Origin: Acinetobacter rudis
GTDB taxonomy: Bacteria > Pseudomonadota > Gammaproteobacteria > Pseudomonadales > Moraxellaceae
Direction: 5' to 3'
Length of the DNA stretch: 64,000 nucleotides
Assembly: GCF_031157835.1 (NCBI RefSeq)
Contig: NZ_JAVIDR010000001.1
Location: 248,001 to 312,000 of the forward strand
Shown here: positions 10,206 to 19,746 of the stretch, in pieces
Position numbering within the stretch: the stretch's first letter is position 1
Layout of the letters: every line of letters starts with the position of its first letter
Translations under genes and position numbers: made by a program
The notes under the pieces: generated by a model
What the model was told of the DNA's origin: nothing
Databases searched by the model: none
Seen by the model: the letters and a program-made list of their open reading frames with translations, nothing else

Positions 10206-10357
10206 ATGATTTCCCTAAATAATGTTTAATCACCATTTCAACACAAAGTTTGCTTAGAGAGAAGTAAAACACATCTTTAGCTTATGCTCATCAACTCAAG
10301 CCTATTACTTAAATTGAGCCAAAGCTAAGCTTTAATCGTATACTACTTGATATACCC

Positions 10358-10726
10358 ATGAGTGCTGCCCTAAACGATATGAATACCATTACCGAATATA
10401 ACCAAGATAATTTTCATGAATTTGAATATTATGCTGGTCTGGCAATTATTCGCTTTTATGCAGACTGGTGCGCACCATGCGTACAAAGCAAACCTGTTTT
10501 CCAACATTTAGCAGCACAATGCTCAAAACAGATTAAATTTGGCCAAGTTAATATTGATCAATCCCCAATTTTAACTTTACGTTATCAAGTATTTGGCTTA
10601 CCCAGTATCTTGATTTTCGATCATGGAAAAATTATTAAACGTATGACTGGACTGCTAAGCTTAAAACAATACTCTACGCTTATTGATGAACTTCAACCAA
10701 CAAACGTTGAGTCTGACTCAGACTAA
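10358..10726 (+). CDS. Thioredoxin-fold protein with a WCAPC active site
   Basis: The 122-residue protein is a single thioredoxin domain with no signal peptide. It has FYADWCAPCVQSKPVF with a CxxC pair (CAPC rather than the usual CGPC) and the cis-proline region FGLPSILIF. It should act as a cytosolic disulfide reductase or a specialised thioredoxin-like protein. An alternative ATG at 10379 would shorten the N-terminus by seven residues; neither start has a clear ribosome binding site. It converges on cysN, so a link to sulfur metabolism (electron donor for sulfate reduction) is possible but only positional. Confidence 0.85.
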   Translation: MSAALNDMNTITEYNQDNFHEFEYYAGLAIIRFYADWCAPCVQSKPVFQHLAAQCSKQIKFGQVNIDQSPILTLRYQVFGLPSILIFDHGKIIKRMTGLLSLKQYSTLIDELQPTNVESDSD

Positions 10727-10742
10727 AATATCTAAGCAGACA

Positions 10743-10771
10743 AAAGCCGACACAATGACTGCATCGGCTTT
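10743..10771. terminator. Terminator between the thioredoxin gene and cysN
   Basis: AAAGCCGA and TCGGCTTT pair across a 13-base loop between convergent genes; a T-rich run follows on the plus strand. Confidence 0.65.
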
Positions 10772-10822
10772 AATATTTTTGCTTAAATCTGACTAGAAAC
10801 AATTCTAGTAATATTCAAATCA

Positions 10823-12436
10823 CTATAGCTGTACCAACTCAACCAATTGAGCGACAACTTCATCCAAGCCATCAACAGTCACTGTATGATCAGGTGTCTG
10901 AGCGGCATTAGTGACTATTAAGATACCTGTTTCACGTAAAAGTGCTTGTTGATCTGCGGTTAAATCGCTACGAACTAAAGCAACCACGCCTTGCTGTAAT
11001 AAGGCACTTTCCACGACCTCAGCTTGGGCCAAGACATTATTAGGAACATTAATAATTGCTGGTCTTTGACCTAAACGAGAAGCACGATCTTGAGCAGTTA
11101 CAACTTTATGATGAGCCTGCCAATCTTCACTGTCTTTAATCATGCCTGCCGCAATGGTCACATTACTCAGACGATCAATAAAGATAAATGAACCTGTAGC
11201 ACGACTTTCTAAATATCGATCAAAAACAACAGCCTTATCAAACTCAATTACAACCTCAGCAATTGCATTCAGTTCTAATTGTTCAACTTTACTCTGCTCA
11301 AGTGTGTTGACGTCTATACGGTAATTAATCTCAACCACTTTGGCTGGAACGGTCTGCGTTCCTAACTTAATATTATAAAGTTTGCCAATAGACAGAACTT
11401 GTTCATTCATCCACACCAATGTTGCACGTGCACGGCGTGAAATCAAAGGTTGCTCGCCCACTTTCACCAGCATATTGCCACGTGAAATATCAATCTCATC
11501 GTTGAGTGTTAAAGTAACGGCTTGGCCAGCAAATGCATGTGTAAGAGGGCCATCAAAAGTAACAATCTCTTTAACTGTAGAGCGTTTACCAGAAGGCAAA
11601 GCAACAATTTCATCACCCACTGCCACTTCACCCAAAGCCACAGTACCAGCAAAACCACGAAAATCTAAATTTGGGCGGTTGACATATTGCACAGGAAAAC
11701 GGAATTCATGCTTATGAGCTTGACGACGTACATCAACCGTTTCGAGCATTTGCATGAGGGTTGCACCCTCGTACCATGGTGTATGTGTAGAGGCATGTAC
11801 GACGTTATCACCATTGAGCGCTGAGATAGGTACAAATTGAATATTACTTGGTTTACGTTCCGCCAATTGCTCAACAAACTGGTGATACTCTGCTTGAATT
11901 TCATTAAAACGATCTTGCGAATAACCCACTAGATCCATTTTATTAATCGCAACAAAGATGTTTTGAATACCCAAAAGGCTTGCAATAAAACTATGACGGC
12001 GTGTTTGGGTTTGAACACCATAACGTGCATCAATCAGAATAATGGCTAAATCTGCTGTTGATGCACCTGTTGCCATATTACGTGTGTATTGTTCATGCCC
12101 TGGTGTATCGGCAATGATAAACTTGCGTTTCTCTGTTGAGAAGTAACGATACGCTACATCAATGGTAATGCCTTGTTCACGTTCAGCCTGTAAACCATCT
12201 ACTAATAAAGCAAGGTCAGGAGCATCCCCTGTTGTACCCACCTTTTTACTGTCTTGAGTGACCGCTTGTAATTGATCTTCATAAATCAATTTTGAATCAT
12301 ACAATAAGCGTCCAATCAGTGTGCTTTTACCATCATCCACATTACCGCAAGTCAAAAAGCGTAATAAATCTTTTTGTTCATGTTGTTTTAAATAAGTCAA
12401 AATATCTTGACCGATAAGATCCGATTGATGAGACAT
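10823..12436 (-). CDS. cysN: Sulfate adenylyltransferase subunit 1 (GTPase) with a degenerate C-terminal extension
   Basis: CysN couples GTP hydrolysis to formation of adenosine 5'-phosphosulfate by CysD. The GTPase motifs are present: [34 protein letters not shown] and NKMDL. The 537 residues exceed E. coli CysN (475) and fall short of CysNC fusions (about 630). The last 84 residues begin RLGQRPAII, as an APS kinase (CysC) domain would, but no GxxGxGKS loop is present. The end ([17 protein letters not shown]) resembles a CysC C-terminus. I read the tail as a decayed APS kinase; this is inference. It lies 48 bp after cysD, presumably one operon. Confidence 0.95.
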   Translation of the reverse strand: MSHQSDLIGQDILTYLKQHEQKDLLRFLTCGNVDDGKSTLIGRLLYDSKLIYEDQLQAVTQDSKKVGTTGDAPDLALLVDGLQAEREQGITIDVAYRYFSTEKRKFIIADTPGHEQYTRNMATGASTADLAIILIDARYGVQTQTRRHSFIASLLGIQNIFVAINKMDLVGYSQDRFNEIQAEYHQFVEQLAERKPSNIQFVPISALNGDNVVHASTHTPWYEGATLMQMLETVDVRRQAHKHEFRFPVQYVNRPNLDFRGFAGTVALGEVAVGDEIVALPSGKRSTVKEIVTFDGPLTHAFAGQAVTLTLNDEIDISRGNMLVKVGEQPLISRRARATLVWMNEQVLSIGKLYNIKLGTQTVPAKVVEINYRIDVNTLEQSKVEQLELNAIAEVVIEFDKAVVFDRYLESRATGSFIFIDRLSNVTIAAGMIKDSEDWQAHHKVVTAQDRASRLGQRPAIINVPNNVLAQAEVVESALLQQGVVALVRSDLTADQQALLRETGILIVTNAAQTPDHTVTVDGLDEVVAQLVELVQL

Positions 12437-12484
12437 TGCTCAAACTCCAAAAATACTGAAATAGAAAAATGAAAATGACGTTGC

Positions 12485-13399
12485 TTAGAAATAACCTTCC
12501 TGTTTTTTCTTTTCCATCGAGCCAGCTTCATCATGATCAATCATACGACCTTGCCGTTCAGAGCTAGTCGCTAACAGCATTTCTTGAATAATTTCTGGTA
12601 AGTTTTCAGCTTCGGACTGCACTGCCCCTGTTAATGGGTAACAACCTAAAGTACGAAAACGTACTGACTTGATTGCTGGAACTTCACCTTCTTTTAACGG
12701 CATACGTTCATCATCTACCATAATCAATGTGCCATTACGTTCAACTACAGGACGAGGTGCAGCAAAATACAGCGGTACAATCGGAATCTGTTCTAAATAG
12801 ATATATTGCCAAATATCAAGCTCAGTCCAGTTTGAAAGTGGAAATACACGAATACTTTCACCTTGATTTACTTTACCGTTATACAAATTCCAAAGTTCTG
12901 GTCGCTGGTTTTTAGGATCCCAACGATGTTTGCTATCACGGAACGAATAAACACGCTCTTTAGCACGTGATTTTTCTTCATCACGGCGAGCACCACCAAA
13001 AGCAGCATCAAAACCATATTTATCTAAGGCCTGTTTTAAACCTTGAGTTTTCATAATATCGGTATATTTAGAGCTACCGTGATCAAATGGATTAATACCA
13101 GCATCTCGGCCTTCTTGGTTTTGATGCACAATTAAATCAAAACCATGTGTTTTCGCCATGTGATCACGAAAGGTGATCATTTCTTTAAATTTCCATCCAG
13201 TATCAACATGAAGTAATGGAAATGGCAATTTTGCAGGATAAAATGCCTTCAATGCTAGATGAAGCATAACCGCTGAATCTTTACCGATCGAATACAACAT
13301 AACTGGATTTTCAAATTCAGCAGCAACTTCACGAATAATATGAATACTCTCAGCTTCTAACTGTTTTAAGTGAGTAAATCTTTCCTGATCAATAGACAT
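12485..13399 (-). CDS. cysD: Sulfate adenylyltransferase subunit 2
   Basis: CysD is the ATP-sulfurylase catalytic subunit, forming adenosine 5'-phosphosulfate from ATP and sulfate. It belongs to the PP-loop family: [20 protein letters not shown] carries the SxGKDS motif, and [19 protein letters not shown] and [15 protein letters not shown] match E. coli CysD almost residue for residue. The first in-frame ATG at 13429 would add ten residues not found in the family; the ATG at 13399 ([11 protein letters not shown]) gives 304 residues, close to the E. coli 302. It is the first gene of cysDN. No CysB-type site was obvious in the 230-bp upstream gap. Confidence 0.96.
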   Translation of the reverse strand: MSIDQERFTHLKQLEAESIHIIREVAAEFENPVMLYSIGKDSAVMLHLALKAFYPAKLPFPLLHVDTGWKFKEMITFRDHMAKTHGFDLIVHQNQEGRDAGINPFDHGSSKYTDIMKTQGLKQALDKYGFDAAFGGARRDEEKSRAKERVYSFRDSKHRWDPKNQRPELWNLYNGKVNQGESIRVFPLSNWTELDIWQYIYLEQIPIVPLYFAAPRPVVERNGTLIMVDDERMPLKEGEVPAIKSVRFRTLGCYPLTGAVQSEAENLPEIIQEMLLATSSERQGRMIDHDEAGSMEKKKQEGYF

Positions 13400-13631
13400 C
13401 GGCAGCACCAAACAATACGCTCTAAACAACGTAGATAATAAAATTTGTTTTTATTATAGAGAGTTAGTCCGTCTGGCAATTGCTTGTTTTAAGATATGAA
13501 TATTACTTTTGATCATATGATCGAGATTGCGAGTAAAGTGCTAATACATTATTAAATATCGACCTGCGGCATTTATTCCAACTGTTGATAGATAACTTAG
13601 TAATGTGAAAGTTAATACAATGCCCTGTTAT

Positions 13632-14522
13632 TTATAAGAAATTACATACTCTTTCAGTTAAAAAATCGATAAATAAGCGAACACGTTTAGGCAAATGTTC
13701 TTGCTGATAATAAACAATATGAATTTTTTGTTCATGCATTTCTAGATATTCCTCAAACAACGCAACGAGCTTATTTTGCTGGATGTCTTGTTTAACTAAA
13801 AAGGCAGATAAGCAAGCAATTCCCAAGCCCTGCAATGCCAACTGCCGTACAGTTTCCCCATTTGAGGCTTTGAGATGAGCCTTACATTGTAAACGCTCTC
13901 CATCAATATAAAGAGGCCATTCATTCAACTTTGCGACCTTACTAAATCCGATATGGCTATGCGCTAGGATTTCTTCAGGCGTATTCGGATGACCATATTG
14001 TTGTAAATAATCTGGGCTCGCGACCAAATATAAACGACTAGTACAGAGCAATTTAGCATGCAAACTTGAATCATTCAGTTCGCCAAATCGAATTGCAATA
14101 TCCGTTTTATGCTCAAGTAAATCAATCACTTGATCATTGGTATTTAATTCAATCTCAATATTTGGATATAACTGGGTAAACTCTGTTAACAGAGGGGTGA
14201 TCACATGCAGGACAAAAGGTGTTGCCGAATCTATACGAATCAAACCCGCGGTATCACGATCAGACTTGAGCAAGGCATCTTCTGCATCATTGAGATCATG
14301 AACAATTTTGCGTGCACGTTGTAAAAATAACTGCCCTTCTTGAGTCAATTTAATTTTTCTTGTGGTTCGCTCAAGCAGTGTAACTTGCAATTTACTTTCT
14401 AAACGCTGTAAAGAACGACTCACACCTGAGGTGGTAAGTGCTAATTGTTCAGCTGCTGCCACAATTGAACCACTGTCAACAATACTGATAAATGCGACCA
14501 GCTCATCAAGAGTTGATTTCAC
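13632..14522 (-). CDS. yafC: LysR-family regulator, YafC-like
   Basis: The protein has an N-terminal helix-turn-helix (GSIVAAAEQLALTTSGVSRSLQRLE) and a LysR effector domain with RIDSATPFVLHVITPLL and NGETVRQLALQGLGIACLS. These blocks match E. coli YafC, which also sits next to dkgB, so the pair is a conserved neighbourhood. A longer reading frame begins at 14594, but GAGGGAG seven bases before the GTG at 14522 strongly marks the start, giving 296 residues. It is divergent from dkgB with a 121-bp gap that holds a TTGAT/ATCAA palindrome suited to a LysR operator. The inducer is unknown. Confidence 0.9.
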   Translation of the reverse strand: MKSTLDELVAFISIVDSGSIVAAAEQLALTTSGVSRSLQRLESKLQVTLLERTTRKIKLTQEGQLFLQRARKIVHDLNDAEDALLKSDRDTAGLIRIDSATPFVLHVITPLLTEFTQLYPNIEIELNTNDQVIDLLEHKTDIAIRFGELNDSSLHAKLLCTSRLYLVASPDYLQQYGHPNTPEEILAHSHIGFSKVAKLNEWPLYIDGERLQCKAHLKASNGETVRQLALQGLGIACLSAFLVKQDIQQNKLVALFEEYLEMHEQKIHIVYYQQEHLPKRVRLFIDFLTERVCNFL

Positions 14523-14546
14523 TGTTACTCCCTCAATAATGAATTC

Positions 14547-14561
14547 TTGATTTTTAATCAA
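14547..14561. promoter_or_regulatory. Candidate LysR operator between yafC and dkgB
   Basis: TTGATTTTTAATCAA is a palindrome with five-base arms and a five-base centre (T-N13-A), placed in the short divergent gap 25 bases upstream of yafC. LysR regulators typically bind such interrupted palindromes. Confidence 0.45.
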
Positions 14562-14643
14562 CAATATTTTGATTATTTCCCTATTTTTAAGCAAGCTAAA
14601 TCATAAGAAAATAAACGCAACTTCATATTACAGAGTAAATAAC

Positions 14644-15456
14644 ATGTCACGTATTGTTCCTCAATTTGGTCTAGGTACTTTTCGTCTTTCTGGCCAACCA
14701 TTAATTGACTCAATTAAAACAGCATTAGAGTTAGGATATCGTGCAGTAGATACTGCGCAAATATATGGTAATGAGGCTGAAGTTGGACAAGCCATCTCAG
14801 AAAGTAAGGTTAATCGAGATGAATTATTTTTAACGACTAAAATTTGGACTGAGAATCTAACTGCAGATAAAATGATTCCGAGCCTCAAGCAAAGTCTGCA
14901 AAAACTACGTACCGATGCTGTTGATCTCACGCTAATTCATTGGCCTGCACCGCAGCTTGGCATTAGTGTATCTGAAATGATGCAAAATCTATTAGAAGCA
15001 AAACAACAAGGTTTAACCCATCATATTGGTATCTCTAACTTTAATATTGATTTAACACAGCAAGCTATTGATGCTATTGGTCTTGAACATATTGCCACCA
15101 ATCAAATTGAACTGAGTCCCTATTTACAAAACCAAAAATTGGTCGATTTTCTCAATAGCCAACATATTGATGTAACTTCATATATGACCCTCGCCTATGG
15201 CAAAGTCCTACAAGATCCTATCTTGAAACAAATCGCAGAACAGCACCAAGCCAGTACTGCACAGGTTGCCTTAGCTTGGGCGCTACAATTGGGATATAGC
15301 GTGATTCCATCTTCAACCAAAGCACCACACTTGCTACAAAACCTACAAGCGCAACAAATTAAACTGAGTGCAGAAGATATGTCTCTTATTGCAGGGCTTG
15401 AACGTCAAAGTCGTGAAGTGAATCCAGCTGAGCTTGCGCCAGTTTGGGATTTTTAA
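14644..15456 (+). CDS. dkgB: Aldo/keto reductase, 2,5-diketo-D-gluconate reductase B-like
   Basis: The 270-residue enzyme is an NADPH-dependent aldo/keto reductase. The catalytic set is visible: DTAQIYGNE (Asp and Tyr), TTKIWTENL (Lys), and LTLIHWPAP (His), with [13 protein letters not shown] in the cofactor site. It aligns with E. coli DkgB over its full length from memory. In E. coli the enzyme reduces methylglyoxal and related 2-keto compounds. The reading frame extends upstream to 14569, but the ATG at 14644 matches the family N-terminus ([13 protein letters not shown]). An MFS transporter follows 14 bp downstream and is probably cotranscribed. Confidence 0.92.
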   Translation: MSRIVPQFGLGTFRLSGQPLIDSIKTALELGYRAVDTAQIYGNEAEVGQAISESKVNRDELFLTTKIWTENLTADKMIPSLKQSLQKLRTDAVDLTLIHWPAPQLGISVSEMMQNLLEAKQQGLTHHIGISNFNIDLTQQAIDAIGLEHIATNQIELSPYLQNQKLVDFLNSQHIDVTSYMTLAYGKVLQDPILKQIAEQHQASTAQVALAWALQLGYSVIPSSTKAPHLLQNLQAQQIKLSAEDMSLIAGLERQSREVNPAELAPVWDF

Positions 15457-15470
15457 GGTCTATTATTGAC

Positions 15471-16643
15471 ATGATCAAAATCAATCCACCATTATTGGCA
15501 TTGGCAATTGGTGCCTTTGCCATTGGCACTACTGAATTTTCTCCAATGGGTTTTCTGCCCCAGATTGCACAAAGTTTAGATATTTCTATAGCAACTGCTG
15601 GGATGCTCATTAGTGCTTATGCACTGGGTGTTATGCTGGCTGCACCTTTTATGACATTATTATTGGGGCATCTGCCACGTAGAAAAACACTTGTGCTACT
15701 CATGGCAATATTTACGATTGGTAATATACTGGCCGCAATTGCACCGACTTATTGGGGTCTCATGGGTGCCCGTGTCATTACCAGTCTAAATCATGGTGCA
15801 TTTTTCGGTATTGGTTCGGTCGTAGCAACCTGTGTAGTACCCAAAGAGCAACAAAGTAGTGCCGTAGCCGCAATGTTTATGGGACTAACTCTTGCCAACA
15901 TTGGAGGTGTACCGCTCGCTACTTGGGTAGGACAAAATATTGGTTGGCGCACATCATTTATGGCAATTGCTTTGCTTGGTCTAGTAACAATGTTTGCCCT
16001 TTACAAAGCTATTCCTTTAGATTTAGTTGGACAACGACCACATGTCAAAGATGAACTTAAAGTTCTTATCCGCCCAACTGTGATTATCGCTTTACTCACC
16101 ACTGTTTTTAGTGCTGGTGCAATGTTTAGCCTTTATACCTATATAGCACCCAGTCTACAAAATCTGACCCATGCAAGCCCAATGTTCATCACATATATGC
16201 TTGTGGTCATTGGTATTGGTTTTTCCGTAGGTAACCATTTAGGTGGAAAATTTGCTGACCAATCTTTGTATAAAACACTCATTGGTTTTCTTCTCTTATT
16301 AATAGTGACCATGTTAGTGTTCCCAATACTTGCACAAACAGCACTAGGGGCAAGCATTGCATTATTCATTTGGGGAGTTGCAGCGTTTGCCATTGTTCCA
16401 CCAATACAAATTGCAGTGATGTCCGTTGCCTATGAAGCACCTGGTCTTGCAGCATCGGTTAATATTGGTGCTTTTAACTTGGGTAATGCTTTAGGTGCTG
16501 CGGCAGGTAGTGCTGTTCTCAGCTTAGGGATGGGCTATGCAGAAATTTCTATTTTAGGTGCAATACTTGCTGCCCTGAGTTTAGCTTTGGTCGGATATCA
16601 AATGAAAGTGACTGAACGCTCAGCTGAAGTATTAAAAAGCTAG
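15471..16643 (+). CDS. MFS transporter, DHA1 (AraJ/YdhP-like) efflux type
   Basis: The 390-residue protein has about 12 membrane segments. Its start (LLALAIGAFAIGTTEFSPMGFLPQIA) is the signature of the AraJ/YdhP/PbuE group of sugar or drug exporters, and the loop between segments 2 and 3 carries GHLPRRKTLVLLM, the MFS motif A region. AAGG lies 12 bases before the ATG at 15471; an earlier ATG at 15444 overlaps dkgB. Position directly after dkgB suggests it exports a metabolite or toxic aldehyde related to that enzyme, which is inference. A terminator follows. Confidence 0.87.
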   Translation: MIKINPPLLALAIGAFAIGTTEFSPMGFLPQIAQSLDISIATAGMLISAYALGVMLAAPFMTLLLGHLPRRKTLVLLMAIFTIGNILAAIAPTYWGLMGARVITSLNHGAFFGIGSVVATCVVPKEQQSSAVAAMFMGLTLANIGGVPLATWVGQNIGWRTSFMAIALLGLVTMFALYKAIPLDLVGQRPHVKDELKVLIRPTVIIALLTTVFSAGAMFSLYTYIAPSLQNLTHASPMFITYMLVVIGIGFSVGNHLGGKFADQSLYKTLIGFLLLLIVTMLVFPILAQTALGASIALFIWGVAAFAIVPPIQIAVMSVAYEAPGLAASVNIGAFNLGNALGAAAGSAVLSLGMGYAEISILGAILAALSLALVGYQMKVTERSAEVLKS

Positions 16644-16670
16644 TACTGCTCACCTAAACACACTATACAA

Positions 16671-16706
16671 GAAAGGGTTTCAAGGCAATTGAGACCCTTT
16701 CTTTTT
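16671..16706 (+). terminator. Terminator after the MFS transporter
   Basis: GAAAGGGTTTCAA pairs with TTGAGACCCTTTC with one G-U pair, followed by a T-run. Confidence 0.88.
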
Positions 16707-16829
16707 ACTGTACTAACTCCGTGTTATTTTGATTAACCGCTTTAACCTTTTAAAAAATTAATAAACTGTTTATAAAAAACAAAGCAGAACCGAAAGATAA
16801 TTTTAATTGCTTAATGGCACTACAAATAA

Positions 16830-16857
16830 AAAAAGCTGCTCAATTGAGCAGCTTTTT
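16830..16857 (-). terminator. Terminator after lysS
   Basis: AAAAAGCTGCTCAA and TTGAGCAGCTTTTT form a perfect palindrome 22 bp beyond the lysS stop codon, with T-runs on both strands. Confidence 0.9.
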
Positions 16858-16878
16858 CAAAAACTATTTATTGGAGAA

Positions 16879-18408
16879 TTAAACTTCTTTACGACGCATA
16901 TGTGGGAATAAAATCACATCACGAATACTTGCAGCATCAGCAAAAAGCATTACCAAACGGTCAATACCAATCCCTTGACCCGCTGTAGGAGGTAAACCAT
17001 ATTCAAGTGCTTCAATGAAATCAGCATCATAATGCATTGCTTCATCATCACCTGCGTCTTTTTCAGCAACTTGAGCTTGGAAACGTTCAGCTTGGTCAAT
17101 TGGGTCATTTAATTCTGAGAAACCATTTGCCAATTCACGACCACCAATAAAGAACTCAAAGCGGTCAGTGATATGCGGATTATCATCATTACGACGTGCC
17201 AACGGAGATGTTTCAGCTGGGTACTCAGTAATAAATGTTGGTTGGCGTAGCTCAGTTTCAACTGTTTCTTCAAATACGATTGTTTGTAGCTTACCTAGGC
17301 CGAAACCTGGTTTAATTTCCTGTTTTAATTCTTCTTTTGCAAATTTTGCTAAGAACTCACGGTCCGCAACATTTTCAGCTGTGAAGCTTGGATTATGTTC
17401 CAAGATCGCATCAAACATTGAAATTTTCTTAAATGGACCTTTGAAGCTAAACACTTCACCTTGATAAGGTACATCAGTGCTACCTAAAATATCGATAGCC
17501 AGTTTTTCCAACATATTCTCAGTCAAAGCCATGAGATCTTTATAATCTGCATAAGCTTGATAGAACTCAATCATGGTAAATTCTGGGTTATGACGTGTAG
17601 AAACACCTTCGTTACGGAAGTTACGGTTAATTTCAAATACGCGTTCGAAACCACCAACAACCAAACGTTTTAAATAAAGCTCTGGTGCAATACGTAAATA
17701 TAGAGACATATCCAAAGCATTATGATGCGTTTCAAATGGACGTGCAGACGCACCACCAGGAATCACATGCATCATTGGAGTTTCAACTTCCATAAAACGC
17801 TCATTGGTCAAGTATTCACGAATACCTGCAACCACTTTAGCGCGAATTTCAAATGCTTTACGTGTGTCTTCGTTAACGATTAAATCTAAATAACGTTTAC
17901 GATATTTAACTTCAGTATCATTTAAACCATGAAACTTGTCTGGGAGTGGGCGTAAAGATTTAGTTAAAAGTTCAAATTCTTCAATATGAACATAAAGATC
18001 ACCTTTACCCGAACGACCGATATAACCTTGTACTGCAATAATATCACCAAGGTCTAGCGCTTTAATTGTAGCTAACACCTCTGGATCTAAAGCTTTACGG
18101 TCAACATAAAGTTGAATACGGCCAGTCATATCTTGAATAACAATAAACGAACCACGGTTCAACATCACGCGACCAGCAACAGCAACATGAACATGTTCAG
18201 CTGCTTCAATCTGAGCTTTGTCTTGATCTGCAAATTGATCTTGTAAATCTTGAGCGTAATCTTTACGTTTAAAAGTGTTTGGCCAAGGGCTTACACCCTT
18301 CTCAGCAGCAGTCTCTTTGATCTGTTTAAGCTTGGCATGACGCTGTGCGATTAAATCGTTTTCGGAAATAGTGGGTTCAGAAGTCGATTGAACGTTTTGT
18401 TGCGTCAT
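16879..18408 (-). CDS. lysS: Lysyl-tRNA synthetase, class II
   Basis: The enzyme charges tRNA-Lys. The 509-residue protein has an N-terminal OB-fold anticodon-binding domain ([20 protein letters not shown]) and a class II catalytic core with motif 1 near [21 protein letters not shown], motif 2 at [20 protein letters not shown] and motif 3 at [23 protein letters not shown] lies before the ATG at 18408; a further in-frame ATG at 18447 lacks this and adds a hydrophobic tail not typical of the family. It is transcribed alone. Confidence 0.97.
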   Translation of the reverse strand: MTQQNVQSTSEPTISENDLIAQRHAKLKQIKETAAEKGVSPWPNTFKRKDYAQDLQDQFADQDKAQIEAAEHVHVAVAGRVMLNRGSFIVIQDMTGRIQLYVDRKALDPEVLATIKALDLGDIIAVQGYIGRSGKGDLYVHIEEFELLTKSLRPLPDKFHGLNDTEVKYRKRYLDLIVNEDTRKAFEIRAKVVAGIREYLTNERFMEVETPMMHVIPGGASARPFETHHNALDMSLYLRIAPELYLKRLVVGGFERVFEINRNFRNEGVSTRHNPEFTMIEFYQAYADYKDLMALTENMLEKLAIDILGSTDVPYQGEVFSFKGPFKKISMFDAILEHNPSFTAENVADREFLAKFAKEELKQEIKPGFGLGKLQTIVFEETVETELRQPTFITEYPAETSPLARRNDDNPHITDRFEFFIGGRELANGFSELNDPIDQAERFQAQVAEKDAGDDEAMHYDADFIEALEYGLPPTAGQGIGIDRLVMLFADAASIRDVILFPHMRRKEV

Positions 18409-18501
18409 GTCTGCCTCGATAAGATAAAAAAGTAAGTTGCGTAGCATAGCAGATTAACACAATAATGCGTACAACTTTAGTGGCTTTATCAATACAACCG
18501 T

Positions 18502-19263
18502 ATGATTAAAATCAAAAACTTATTCAATACTAAGATAAAAAAAATAGTTTTTGCCTTATTTATTACCCTTATTACTCATCAAATTTCGGCTCAATCGATA
18601 ATGGCTCAAACCGAAATACTCACGTTAACAACCAAAATTGAATCCACTAATATTCAAACCCAAAACTATTTGTGGCTATTTGAACTTCAAGCCACCCCCT
18701 CTACAAAAACAGTTTCAACTCATTTGACCAATCCACATCCAAAATTAAACCAGTTAAATAATCGAGCAATTGAATTAGCCAAAGAAGTCAGTTTCGAACA
18801 ATTAGAACAGCGCTATCGCACTCAAAAAATACAGTCTAATGATGTTGTACCTCCAGCACCTCTCACAGCTCAGAATCGTTTTAGCTTAAAAGTTAAATTC
18901 ATTCCCTACATTAGGTACAAATATCAGCCTACAAAAACTTGGAACATAAATTTTGTACGAGAAATTTGTCAACTCGATCCCACACAAGCACAATATCAGC
19001 ACATCTATGATACTAAAACTCGTAAGTTTCATATTGAATTACAGTTTAATGTCTCTAAAACCGGTCAAATTAACACATACAAAATTCTCAATGCCCCACA
19101 TCATGGAGAAAACTTTTTAGGACTCGATAAGTTAGTTAATCAATATGAATTTTATAGTGTAAATCTAGATGGACATCCCGTGAATTTTGTTACTGTACAA
19201 CCCTTTGATTTTAACTGCTCGTCTTTACCCGAAGTGCAAAAATATGAGAACAAATACATATAA
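18502..19263 (+). CDS. Hypothetical exported protein, possible TonB C-terminal-like fold
   Basis: The 253-residue product starts with a basic N-region and a hydrophobic stretch (KIVFALFITLITHQISAQS), which is a good secretion signal with likely cleavage after Ala-Gln. No lipobox is seen. The C-terminal 80 residues show the pattern of a TonB C-terminal domain: a strand with FNVSKTGQINTYKILNAPHH, a LDKLV helix, and LDGHPVNFVTVQPFDF. The resemblance is in shape and spacing only. It has no proline-rich spanning segment and no anchor, so it would be periplasmic. It is divergent from lysS and upstream of rubA. Function unknown. Confidence 0.7.
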   Translation: MIKIKNLFNTKIKKIVFALFITLITHQISAQSIMAQTEILTLTTKIESTNIQTQNYLWLFELQATPSTKTVSTHLTNPHPKLNQLNNRAIELAKEVSFEQLEQRYRTQKIQSNDVVPPAPLTAQNRFSLKVKFIPYIRYKYQPTKTWNINFVREICQLDPTQAQYQHIYDTKTRKFHIELQFNVSKTGQINTYKILNAPHHGENFLGLDKLVNQYEFYSVNLDGHPVNFVTVQPFDFNCSSLPEVQKYENKYI

Positions 19264-19511
19264 CGTTAACCTACAGCGCATTACAATCCTATGAAAATGC
19301 GCTGAATTAGCCCAATCACCCTATATTTTGACCTATTCAGCCATTCAGCTTTTGCTAACAACAGTTAAACTCCAGTTTTTCTTTACATTTGTATAAGAAC
19401 TGCGTAACAATTTCATTGCATATGTACATCAACAAGTCATAGCAATATCATGCGGTAAAAGGTATATATCCGACGAGGAAAAATGATCCTCTTTAGGTTT
19501 TGGAGAAATAG

Positions 19512-19676
19512 ATGAAAAAGTATCAGTGCATCGTTTGTGGATGGATCTATGATGAAGCTGAAGGTTGGCCTGCAGATGGCATTACAGCAGGAACAAAATG
19601 GGAAGATATTCCAGATGATTGGACTTGCCCAGACTGTGGTGTTTCTAAAGTAGATTTTGAAATGATCGAAATCTGA
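19512..19676 (+). CDS. rubA: Rubredoxin
   Basis: This 54-residue protein carries one iron bound by two Cys pairs: [13 protein letters not shown] and [12 protein letters not shown]. In Acinetobacter it passes electrons from rubredoxin reductase to the membrane alkane hydroxylase AlkM and is essential for alkane growth in A. baylyi ADP1. GGAG lies seven bases before the ATG. The order rubA-rubB-estB-oxyR matches the operon described in ADP1. Unusually, a strong terminator-like hairpin lies between rubA and rubB (19686-19711). Confidence 0.97.
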   Translation: MKKYQCIVCGWIYDEAEGWPADGITAGTKWEDIPDDWTCPDCGVSKVDFEMIEI

Positions 19677-19685
19677 TCCTCTATA

Positions 19686-19711
19686 AGACCATGATCACAT
19701 GGTCTTTTTTT
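19686..19711 (+). terminator. Terminator-like hairpin between rubA and rubB
   Basis: AGACCATG and CATGGTCT form an eight-pair stem with an ATCA loop, followed by seven T. It lies ten bases after the rubA stop and would attenuate rubB transcription from the rubA promoter. Confidence 0.85.
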
Positions 19712-19746
19712 ATGTACACTTCGCTTAAATCATCATGGAGAACAGC

